From assembly GCF_021440085.1 (NCBI RefSeq), contig NZ_JAKCPW010000001.1:1302001-1366000 (forward strand): 64,000 nt of DNA. The letters run 5' to 3'. The position numbers and the translations under genes were made by a program. The DNA is from Dyadobacter sp. CY261 (lineage in GTDB: Bacteria > Bacteroidota > Bacteroidia > Cytophagales > Spirosomataceae). Below the pieces are notes generated by a model that had not been told where the DNA came from, did no database searches, and was given only the letters and a program-made list of their open reading frames with translations. Shown piece after piece: positions 50,548 through 58,985 of the stretch; positions within the stretch are counted from its first letter, which is position 1; each line of letters starts with the position of its first letter.

Positions 50548-52059
50548 TCAGAAATGTGGTGTCAATGCGGCTTCAACAGCTGGCAGACCGTAGTAGTCGT
50601 CCAGCACTGTGAATGCATTTGGCGGTGGTACGGCTGTTTTCGGGAAGTAATATGCCTGCGGGTTTGCTTTCACTTTGGCACCATATGCGCCGATGATCTC
50701 CTTCACGCGACCTGTGCGGGTGAGGTCGAACCAGCGTTTGTTTTCGAAAGCCAGCTCTACCCTTCTCTCTTTGAAGATCGCTTCACGCATATCTGCCTGT
50801 GAAGCTGCTTTGGTTGCAGCCAGACCAGCTCTCGCACGAACCTGATCCAGGTAAACAGCCGCATCAGCGGGTTTGCCCTGCTCATTCAACGATTCAGCCA
50901 GGAACAACAGCACTTCCGCATAGCGATAAACAGGCCAGTTTTGACCGGTATTATTGTGCAGGGCGTGCGTGCGCGCGTACTTCTTGATATAAGGATAGGT
51001 CTTGTTTTCGACCAGGGATCCGCTTAATGTTACATAACCGATCGAAATGTCCTTTCTTTTATCTCCCGTTTCGTAAGCAGCAATCAGGTCAGGTGTTGGA
51101 ATGTTGTTACTTTCCTGAGATGTTGGCTGTGGATTGGAAGTACCGGTAATCGGCGCGATTTCAACAGCGGTGATCGGCGATGGGATGAACCGATAAATCT
51201 GGTTACCGTTATACCCCGACGATCCCTCCATGTACTGGATTTCGAAAAGCGATTCCTTGTTGTTTTTGTTACCGCCTGTGGTCGAGAATGCATCATTGTA
51301 ATCGGGCATCAGCGCATATTGGCCGCTTGCTACAATTTCTTTCAGTAGCGGTTCAGCCAGGGGCCATTTCTTCTGGGTAATGTAAAGATTGGCCAACAAC
51401 ATTTTCGCAGTGCCCGAAGTCACGCGGCCCGCTTCCTGTTTTGCTTTGTCGAAAAGACCAGCAGCAGCTTCTTTGGCATCTTTCTCAATCTGAGCATAAA
51501 TTTCTTCGGTCGTCGACAATTTTAATGGCGCATCTTCGCGGCCGACCACCGGCGTAAGGTGAAGAGGTACTTTGCCGAAAAGGCGGACCAGGTCGAAGTA
51601 GGCAAATGCACGCAGGAACAAAGCTTGTCCTTTGAGGTTGGCTTTTGACGTTGCATCGAAGTCCACTCCGTCGATCAATGCGACGACCTGGTTTGCCCGT
51701 GCGATGACGCGGTAGTTCAGGCGATATTGCACCAATACGTTATCATTGGCGGTGACGCCATTGGCTGTGGGTACGGCAAAATCCGCTACGTTTTCAGTCG
51801 GGTCCACCGCGCCATACAATACGTTACGAGCGTAGTAAGTATTATCGGAATGCATTTCTTCCAAAATCCAGGCACGCTCGTTGTACATCTGGCGAAAAGG
51901 CTCATAAGTAGCATTGACCGCCTGCTTGAAATCGCTTTCCGAGGTGAAAAAGGTGTTGGAACTCAACGCAGTTTCCGGGATGACCGTCAGGAAGTCGTCG
52001 CCACATCCTGCCATCATACCTGCTGCCAGGATCCACGCCGCTATATATTTTAGTTTCAT
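50548..52059 (-). CDS. SusD/RagB-family outer-membrane lipoprotein (third pair)
   Basis: A 503-residue lipoprotein started at the ATG at 52059, giving MKLKYIAAWILAAGMMAGC with lipobox Cys19; the longer frame to 52095 lacks a signal at its start. GDDFLTVIPETALSSNTFF and the C-terminal KERRVELAFENKRWFDLTR are SusD landmarks. It follows its susC by 38 bases. Confidence 0.93.
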   Translation of the reverse strand: MKLKYIAAWILAAGMMAGCGDDFLTVIPETALSSNTFFTSESDFKQAVNATYEPFRQMYNERAWILEEMHSDNTYYARNVLYGAVDPTENVADFAVPTANGVTANDNVLVQYRLNYRVIARANQVVALIDGVDFDATSKANLKGQALFLRAFAYFDLVRLFGKVPLHLTPVVGREDAPLKLSTTEEIYAQIEKDAKEAAAGLFDKAKQEAGRVTSGTAKMLLANLYITQKKWPLAEPLLKEIVASGQYALMPDYNDAFSTTGGNKNNKESLFEIQYMEGSSGYNGNQIYRFIPSPITAVEIAPITGTSNPQPTSQESNNIPTPDLIAAYETGDKRKDISIGYVTLSGSLVENKTYPYIKKYARTHALHNNTGQNWPVYRYAEVLLFLAESLNEQGKPADAAVYLDQVRARAGLAATKAASQADMREAIFKERRVELAFENKRWFDLTRTGRVKEIIGAYGAKVKANPQAYYFPKTAVPPPNAFTVLDDYYGLPAVEAALTPHF

Positions 52060-52097
52060 TTTTTTCGGATTTAAATGAGAGGTTTTACAAGTCACGC

Positions 52098-55000
52098 TTA
52101 GAAGTTCAGGTTTACACCCAATGTCCAGGTGCGTGGCACAGGATAGTTCGAAAGGTCAACACCCTGGCTCAGGTTACCACCATCTCCCTGTCCGTCGCCT
52201 TGTGCGCTGGTTTCAGGGTTAGGTCCGCCCCAGTATTTGGTAAATACATAAACCTGCTGCACGCTCGCATAAAGACGCGCAGATTTAAACAACTTGTTGA
52301 TTCCACCCAGGTTGTAACCCAGTGTAATGTTCTTAATAGTAAAGTAAGAAGCATTTGCCAGGAAATGAGAGCTGTTCCAGTCACGTTCCACACCCGTGTA
52401 GTTACCGCCATTGTTGGTGGCACCGTACATACCGCTGCCAGTGGTGATCACCGTTTGAGCTTCTGGAGCGCCGGTAACCGGGTTAGGACCATTTTTCACA
52501 CGGAAACGATCTTTCGCTCCTGCCACCATGTTGAACACACCGTCGAGGTTGGCAGTACTGTACAGGTGGCGAACCCACAATTGGTTACCCTGCGATCCTG
52601 ATCCCACTACCGAGAAATCCCAGTTTCCATAGCTCAGGGTGTTGGTGAGTCCGTATGTGAATTTCGGGAATGGGTTTCCGATGATCGTGCGGTCGTCAGC
52701 ATCGCCACCATTAGTGATGTCACCGCTTCCGTTGATATCACTAAATTTGATGGTTCCGATAGCCGAGCGTCCAGGAATGATCGGACTGCTGGCCAGCTCT
52801 TCTTTGCTCGTGTAAAAACCTTCTTTCACCAAGCCGTAGAATTGCCCGAAAGGCTTGCCTACTTGTGTAATGTGGAAACTACCATATACGCGGTCGATGC
52901 CCGGAGCGAGTTCCACTACTTCGTTGCGGTTGAATGAAATGTTGGCATTGGTTGTCCATTTCAGTTTGCCTACCAGGTTGCGCGTTGTAAGTGAAACTTC
53001 GTGTCCCCAGAACTTGATCTCACCGATATTGTCATTGTAATTAGCAAAGCCGGCTTCCTGTGGGATCTGAACGGCATAAAGCAGGTTGGTCGTCCGTTTC
53101 GTGTAGAAGTCATAGACCAACTGGATGCGATCATTTAAAAGACCTAAGTCAAGGCCTGCATCAAACTGCTTGGTGGTTTCCCAACCCAGATTGGTGTTCG
53201 AGAGCGACGTCACTTGTGCACCGGTTGCCACAGTGTTTCCGAATACTGCATTGGTCGTATTGTTCACCAGAGCGTATTGCGTGTAGTTACCGATGTTGTT
53301 GTTACCGATCACCCCGAAGCTTGCCCGGAATTTTGCAAATGAGACTTTCGGGATGGCCTGCATAAAGTTCTCATCCGAAACAACCCAGCCGACAGAAGCG
53401 GAAGGGAACGTACCCCATCGGTTATCAGAACCGAAACGGGAAGAACCATCTGCCCGCACAGCGGCGGTGAAGAGGTATTTACCTTTGTAGTTATACGTCA
53501 AACGGGAAATATACGACATCAGCGCCCATTCATTGGCACCGTTGAATGTATTGGAACCTGAAATACCGTTCACGTTAAAGTTACCGCCGCGGTCGATGTT
53601 CAGCGCCCCTTGAATTGTAGGAAGGCGGTCATCGGTATAAGTATTGGCTGTGATACGGTCAAATTCCTGACGGAAGCGTTGCTGTGTAAATCCAGCGAGC
53701 AACTCGAAATTGTGGTTTCCGTTGAAGCTGCGGTTATAGGTTGCAAGGTTTTCGTTCAGCCATGAGAAGTTCTGATAGTTCTGACGGATAGAGACGGCGG
53801 TGGTCGGGATCGGCACGTTGATCGCGCTGGTCGCTGTCGACGGATTGAAGAAGAAGAACTTGTTGCTCTCCATTTCGATGTTCAGCGTCGTTTTCAGCGT
53901 AAGTCCCTTGATTGGAACGTACTGCAGGTAAGTGTTACCGAGCAACTTGTTGATCTTCGATTCGTTCGTCAGCTCATTGGCGGCACGTACCCAGTTGGGA
54001 TAGTTGAAGATGTTACCAGTACTTCCCGGGAACGTGTTGAATTTGGTCAGTTCTCCATTTGCATCGCGGATAGGCATTACAGGCCACGTATGCAATGCAT
54101 TGAAAAGCACACCGGTACCGCGGTCACCGTCGGTTCTTGGCGTATTATCGTACACAAATTGCGGTGCTACGTTGAAGCCGATTTTGATTTTACTTGAAAT
54201 ATCATATTCCGAGTTCATACGCAACGAGTAGCGCTTATAGTTGTTGTTGAGGACAACTCCCTTCTGGTTGAATACACCTGCCACGAGCGACGTTCTCATA
54301 TTCTCCTTGTTGGAGCTAATGGACAGGTTATAGCTCTGAATAGGCGCAGTGCGTAGCAATGCATCATACCAGTCATTGTTTTTGTCGTGATATTGCGAAG
54401 GGTTCTGAAATTCAGCGGGAACAGCCTTGTTTTCGTCCTCGAACATTTCCTTCTTGAATTGTGCGAATTCTTCCGCGGTCAACATTTTGACGCGGCCTCT
54501 CATCGGAACTTTCTGAATACCACCGTAAGCACTGAAACTCACACTGGTTTTGCCCGCTGTGCCACGCTTAGTGGTGATCAATACAACGCCGTTGGCCGCA
54601 CGCGAACCATAAAGTGAAGTGGAGGCTGCATCTTTCAGAATGGTAATATCCTCAATTTCATCAGGGTTCATTTGCCCTATTGTACCTGTGATAGGGAAAC
54701 CATCAATTACATAAAGTGGATCGCTACCAGCGGTAACCGAAACCTGGCCGCGGATACGCACTGCCATCCCCTGCCCTGGTTTACCCGTAGTCTGGTTGAT
54801 TTGAACTCCGGCCAGACGCCCTTGCAGTTTCTGTGTAACCTGCGACACCGGAATATCTTTCAGTTCTTCACTTTTTACAGTTTGAACAGACCCTGTAATC
54901 TCTTTTTTCAACTGGCTACCATAACCGACAACTACCACTTCCGTCAATGCTTTGGCGTCGGTGGTAAGTTTGATATCTATCGTAGAGCCGTTGCCAACCG

Positions 55001-55352
55001 TTGCTTCCTGGCTTAGAAAGCCTACGGACGAGAATATAAGCACGCCCCCTCTGTCGGGAACGTTGATGGTGTAAATACCGTCTGCATCCGACACGGTGCC
55101 TATCGTAGTGCCTTTAAGCACCACACTTACGCCGGGCAGCTTTTCACCGGCATCGTCTGTGACTTTCCCTTTGATCGTCCGGTCGGCGGTGACATGGTTG
55201 CCGACAACCAGCGGATTAGGATTTAAATTATTATCGGCCATCGCATTGAATCCACACGCAACTCCGATGAGCGCCTGGCCCACAGAAAGTTTCAGGATAG
55301 AATTCAATCGAGCACAATAAGGAGATTGTCGAAATTGATTCATAAGCTTCAT
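52098..55352 (-). CDS. SusC/RagA-family TonB-linked outer-membrane receptor (third pair)
   Basis: A TonB-dependent transporter of 1084 residues from the first ATG; an ATG three codons later is equally possible. It has a long atypical N-terminal leader (about 40 residues before ADNN), a carboxypeptidase-regulatory-like domain (IKGKVTDDAGEKLPGVSVVL), the VVVVGYGSQLKKEITGSV TonB/plug entry, and a barrel ending WTLGVNLNF. The genes downstream (susD, cytochrome dehydrogenase, two isomerase-like proteins) suggest uptake and oxidation of a sugar or sugar-like compound. Upstream is a 615-base AT-rich gap without a gene. Confidence 0.93.
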   Translation of the reverse strand: MKLMNQFRQSPYCARLNSILKLSVGQALIGVACGFNAMADNNLNPNPLVVGNHVTADRTIKGKVTDDAGEKLPGVSVVLKGTTIGTVSDADGIYTINVPDRGGVLIFSSVGFLSQEATVGNGSTIDIKLTTDAKALTEVVVVGYGSQLKKEITGSVQTVKSEELKDIPVSQVTQKLQGRLAGVQINQTTGKPGQGMAVRIRGQVSVTAGSDPLYVIDGFPITGTIGQMNPDEIEDITILKDAASTSLYGSRAANGVVLITTKRGTAGKTSVSFSAYGGIQKVPMRGRVKMLTAEEFAQFKKEMFEDENKAVPAEFQNPSQYHDKNNDWYDALLRTAPIQSYNLSISSNKENMRTSLVAGVFNQKGVVLNNNYKRYSLRMNSEYDISSKIKIGFNVAPQFVYDNTPRTDGDRGTGVLFNALHTWPVMPIRDANGELTKFNTFPGSTGNIFNYPNWVRAANELTNESKINKLLGNTYLQYVPIKGLTLKTTLNIEMESNKFFFFNPSTATSAINVPIPTTAVSIRQNYQNFSWLNENLATYNRSFNGNHNFELLAGFTQQRFRQEFDRITANTYTDDRLPTIQGALNIDRGGNFNVNGISGSNTFNGANEWALMSYISRLTYNYKGKYLFTAAVRADGSSRFGSDNRWGTFPSASVGWVVSDENFMQAIPKVSFAKFRASFGVIGNNNIGNYTQYALVNNTTNAVFGNTVATGAQVTSLSNTNLGWETTKQFDAGLDLGLLNDRIQLVYDFYTKRTTNLLYAVQIPQEAGFANYNDNIGEIKFWGHEVSLTTRNLVGKLKWTTNANISFNRNEVVELAPGIDRVYGSFHITQVGKPFGQFYGLVKEGFYTSKEELASSPIIPGRSAIGTIKFSDINGSGDITNGGDADDRTIIGNPFPKFTYGLTNTLSYGNWDFSVVGSGSQGNQLWVRHLYSTANLDGVFNMVAGAKDRFRVKNGPNPVTGAPEAQTVITTGSGMYGATNNGGNYTGVERDWNSSHFLANASYFTIKNITLGYNLGGINKLFKSARLYASVQQVYVFTKYWGGPNPETSAQGDGQGDGGNLSQGVDLSNYPVPRTWTLGVNLNF

Positions 55353-55967
55353 TTTTAGATTTAGTAATTAGCAGAGGCCCGGACATCGCTGGAATGCTCG
55401 GGAGAACGGGTTAATCGGTTAAGCTTTTTATTTTCATAGTTATCGGTTTAAGTGAACAATTTGTCGGGATTGTGGAAGTTTGGCAGAGATCGTTTGCAAC
55501 AATTCTTAAAAATATCGCTTTCGTCTGGCTACGAAATGGGCCTGTTCCCCCGGCGCGATGCCTGGAAAACGGATAAGTTATCGTTGATTAAGATTTGGAA
55601 TACTTTTAGAAATAAATGTCTCATAGATGTATAAAAGACAATTATTCATATTTAAAGTAACATTTATGCAATACTAGAAGGAATGAAACAACAGACTGTC
55701 CTGCTCTGTCTGGTTTTCGGTAATATTTAATTAACATGAGTTTTTTGGATATATCTTATATACCGCAAGCCTCTTGCTGAGGAAAGATTACATGTAGTGC
55801 CGCAGGAATGTGGAGTATCTCGCGAAAGGGAGCGGATATGGTTGAGGTAGTAACCGATAAATACAATTTATTGTCAATTTGATCTAATTAACTACTTAGA
55901 TACAAAGTATTTTATTACTATTGTAGATAATATTGTTTTAATACTTACAATTAAATCTACAAATGTT
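55353..55967. other. Long AT-rich intergenic region between divergent genes
   Basis: This 615-base gap separates the leftward susC gene and the rightward small secreted-protein gene. It must hold both promoters. A 60-codon plus frame (55452-55634) has no features of a real gene. I could not identify a specific binding site or RNA structure. Confidence 0.5.
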
Positions 55968-56402
55968 ATGAGAACACGTTTTTATTTGCTTGTAATGTTA
56001 GCGACATTAGGTTTTTCTGGGGCAATGGCCAGCAATTCTGAACACGGCAAACAGGTTGCCACCGATCCGACAATTGCATACATGCCTGCACTTTCGGAAT
56101 CAGGCACCATCAACCTAGCCAAATCGATTACGAAGAAAGCCGCACTCCTGCTCGATCCGCCGGTAATTACGAATCCGGGATTGACACTCTTTTATGCACC
56201 ATCCAACATGTGGCAGTTTACGCAAATCCCAGGAGGAACTGGCACAACTTATAATTTCTACGTTACATCAGGCTCAGCAACTCTGGTGCCAAACGGGGGC
56301 GACTGCTACATTACTACGGTGGATGGCGCAACGGTTTGTGTGGCAGGTACCAATGCTGCGGGGACAGGCACGCCGTATTGTTTTTATGTTCCTGGGATGT
56401 AA
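55968..56402 (+). CDS. Small secreted protein of unknown function
   Basis: A 144-residue protein with a signal peptide (MRTRFYLLVMLATLGFSGAMA). The mature part has a short Lys/Ala region and then a beta-rich, Gly/Thr/Asn-rich stretch with three cysteines (DCYITTVDGATVCVAG, PYCFYVPGM). I recognise no family. It has its own long AT-rich upstream region and a very strong terminator directly after the stop, so it is a monocistronic gene and may be highly expressed. Confidence 0.75.
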   Translation: MRTRFYLLVMLATLGFSGAMASNSEHGKQVATDPTIAYMPALSESGTINLAKSITKKAALLLDPPVITNPGLTLFYAPSNMWQFTQIPGGTGTTYNFYVTSGSATLVPNGGDCYITTVDGATVCVAGTNAAGTGTPYCFYVPGM

Positions 56403-56403
56403 T

Positions 56404-56455
56404 AAAGTGTAAAAGGACGTATTGCCTGCCAATACGTCCTTTTACACTTTTTTTA
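56404..56455 (+). terminator. Very strong terminator with 21-bp perfect stem
   Basis: AAAGTGTAAAAGGACGTATTG (56404-56424) pairs exactly with 56430-56450 around a five-base loop, followed by TTTT. It begins one base after the stop codon of the secreted-protein gene. Confidence 0.92.
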
Positions 56456-56525
56456 TGAAGTTGTTTTCCAAGATGCTGTTATGGGTTTAAGGAAACTCCA
56501 ACAGCATTATAATGGGTAAGACATT

Positions 56526-57239
56526 TTACTTTCTTACTCCCATTTTTTTCAACAAAGCTTTTACAAACAATTTAGAAGCAAACCGGAAGCCGCTCAATGT
56601 CTCTGAATTCGCTTTCAGCATTTCCGGATGGGCAAGATCAAAAATCCTCGGGAGTTTGAGCGAAGATGTAAAGGAAGGATCTTTTGAAAATACGAGTATA
56701 TTCTGCTTATACCACCAGAGTACGTTTGGGTTGTTCCAGAAATATGGCCTGAGGATATCATGGCAGAAGTAGCCATGCTTTTCAAATTTGGCGATCCAGT
56801 AGCTGGGCCACTGCTCATTGACGTGATCTTGCCCTCCCTGGCCGGGTATGGCAGCTGAAAAAACGATGTTATCACTGAGCGAAGTCATGTTCTCAATAAA
56901 CCTGTCGGCACTTTCAGGGGACAAGTGTTCTGCGACTTCAAGACTTATGGCCAGGTCATACCTTTCTTTGTGAACTAAATCGGCCTTTTGCAGATCAGTA
57001 CTTATAAATTCGTTTTCGTCCAGATACTTTTTTAGTAAACTCCTGTCCACCCAATCGCCATCCATTCCCAACACTTTGGGAACGCCCTGTTCTTTGAAAC
57101 AATATAAAAACGTCCCTAATCCGCAACCAAAGTCGACGACACTTTTGGGCTGGAAAACTTGTACCAGCACTGGTACGATCTCCCGTGGAGATTGCAGGTT
57201 ATAGATGTCCTCAGAGTGAAAAAACTTTGTGGCGCTCAT
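56526..57239 (-). CDS. SAM-dependent class I methyltransferase
   Basis: A 237-residue protein when started at the ATG at 57239 (MSATKFFHSEDIYNLQSP); the frame to 57356 adds unconserved sequence. The SAM-binding motif is SVVDFGCGLGTFL, followed by acidic VLGMDGDW and LAISLEVAEHL. The later GQGGQDHVNEQWPSYW is seen in methyltransferases found in glycan or lipid gene clusters. Substrate unknown. It follows the DUF1501 gene on the same strand after 143 bases; co-transcription is possible. Confidence 0.85.
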   Translation of the reverse strand: MSATKFFHSEDIYNLQSPREIVPVLVQVFQPKSVVDFGCGLGTFLYCFKEQGVPKVLGMDGDWVDRSLLKKYLDENEFISTDLQKADLVHKERYDLAISLEVAEHLSPESADRFIENMTSLSDNIVFSAAIPGQGGQDHVNEQWPSYWIAKFEKHGYFCHDILRPYFWNNPNVLWWYKQNILVFSKDPSFTSSLKLPRIFDLAHPEMLKANSETLSGFRFASKLFVKALLKKMGVRK

Positions 57240-57382
57240 GGGATGATTAAATAAAGTGGTGTAAGATGGATTTTGATAAGACAAGATTGTCTTTAAATCC
57301 GACAAATCCAAACATGATAATCCGACGGACAAGACTGATGATCCCCGGGTTAACATGCACCTGCACCACTATGGATCAATTT

Positions 57383-58810
57383 TCAAACAAGCAACTCCTT
57401 TACGGCCAGTCCTTTGCCATCCGGCGTCGTGTAAAATGGCCTTTTTTCGATTTCATACTGGGTATCGGGTGCTATACCTAGTGCATGGTAAATCGTCTGA
57501 TGGATCCCATCTATCTTGACGGGGTTCTCAATGGTTTTACAAGGACGTTCATCAGCGGTTTTGCCGTAAACAAACCCTTTCTTGATACCGCCACCAAACA
57601 TCAACATCGAACAGCCGTCGGTAAAATGGCGGTGCATTCCGTAGAACTTAAGGTCCGAGAGAATATCCGGCTGAGCAACCTGTTCTTTTACTTTGGCGTC
57701 AGGACGGCCTTCCACCATCATATCCCGACTGAATTCACTTGCGAGAACGACCATTGTGCGGTCAAGTAAGCCCTTCTCGTTGAGGTCTTTAATGAGTTGT
57801 GCTATTGGACCATCTATTTGCTTTTTCATATCTTCTAAGCGCGTGTGGCCGTTTTCGTGTGTATCCCAACCTTTAAACGGCTCGTATTCTGTGGTAACGC
57901 TGATGAAGCGGGCCCCTTGTTCGGTCAAGCGACGAGCAAGCAGGCAACCCAGTCCGAAACGACCGGTATTATAAATATCGTAACTCTTTTTAGGCTCGGT
58001 ACTCAGGTCGAAAGCTTTCGATTCAGGCGAATTGAGCAATGCGTAAGCTTGTTCCATCGAACGCTTCAACGATTCACGCTGGTAGTCGCTGCCGAATTCG
58101 CCCACCGGGCTGTTGTTGATCAATTCATTATATAACTGGTTCCTCCGTTCAAACCGCCTGGCGTCCATACCCACGGGAGGGCGCACGCTTTCGAGGCCCT
58201 GGCTTGGATCGGGGATAAAGAATGGACCGAATTCATTGCCAAGAAATCCAGCGGTATGGAAGGCTTTGAGCTCTTCGGCCTCGCCCACGGTAAAGCGCTG
58301 ACCGATGTCAACGAATGCCGGGATAACCGGATTTTTCGGGCCAAGCTCCTTCGCAATCCAGGAGCCCATATGCGGTGCGGCCACGGTTTGTGGTGGCTCG
58401 TAACAGGTATGCCAATGATATTGATGCCGCGAATGAAGAATGTGCCCCATGTCGGCAGCGACGTACGAGCGGATCAATGTGCCCTTGTCCATCACCTGCC
58501 CTATCGATTGCAAACCCTCTGAAAAATGAATGCCGTCAAGCTTAGTCGGCAGCGATTTGAACGTACTCAAAACGCGGTTGCCTTCCATATCTTTTTCAAA
58601 TGGCGTGTACAGCTTCGGGTCAAAAGTTTCTGTGTGGGCCATCCCTCCCGCCATCCACAAAAGAATCACGGTGTCTGCCGTGGAGTTAGCTCCTGCCTTC
58701 CCCCGACACGACGATAGCAGGTTTGATACGGGAGCTCCTGCCGCCAGGGCAGCCAACGTAGCTGCGCTGGCACGTTGTAAAAACTCCCTCCTATTCCATT
58801 GAACACTCAT
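57383..58810 (-). CDS. DUF1501-family Tat-exported protein
   Basis: A 475-residue protein with a clear twin-arginine signal (NRREFLQRASAATLAALAAG). The DUF1501 body, related in fold to alkaline phosphatase/sulfatase-like enzymes, has VILLWMAGGMAHTETFDPK, DMGHILHSRHQYHWHT, WDTHENGH and SEFSRDMMVEGRPDAK. DUF1501 genes are usually paired with DUF1549/DUF1553 cytochrome genes, as here. Biochemical activity is not established. Confidence 0.92.
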   Translation of the reverse strand: MSVQWNRREFLQRASAATLAALAAGAPVSNLLSSCRGKAGANSTADTVILLWMAGGMAHTETFDPKLYTPFEKDMEGNRVLSTFKSLPTKLDGIHFSEGLQSIGQVMDKGTLIRSYVAADMGHILHSRHQYHWHTCYEPPQTVAAPHMGSWIAKELGPKNPVIPAFVDIGQRFTVGEAEELKAFHTAGFLGNEFGPFFIPDPSQGLESVRPPVGMDARRFERRNQLYNELINNSPVGEFGSDYQRESLKRSMEQAYALLNSPESKAFDLSTEPKKSYDIYNTGRFGLGCLLARRLTEQGARFISVTTEYEPFKGWDTHENGHTRLEDMKKQIDGPIAQLIKDLNEKGLLDRTMVVLASEFSRDMMVEGRPDAKVKEQVAQPDILSDLKFYGMHRHFTDGCSMLMFGGGIKKGFVYGKTADERPCKTIENPVKIDGIHQTIYHALGIAPDTQYEIEKRPFYTTPDGKGLAVKELLV

Positions 58811-58985
58811 TTTAATAATATTTATTTCGTTCTATTTCAATTAGTTAAATTAAATACTTTCAATACTTTTTATATTTTTAGTTAATACTATATTATTAAT
58901 AATAACTATATTATCTAAATTTATGTTATGTCTTGAAAGTGTTATTCATTTCATACTGTAAGTATCGCTAATAAGTACATTACAT

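Noticed and set aside
55452..55634. 60-codon plus frame in the AT-rich gap
   Set aside because: Too short, no family features and no clear start context.
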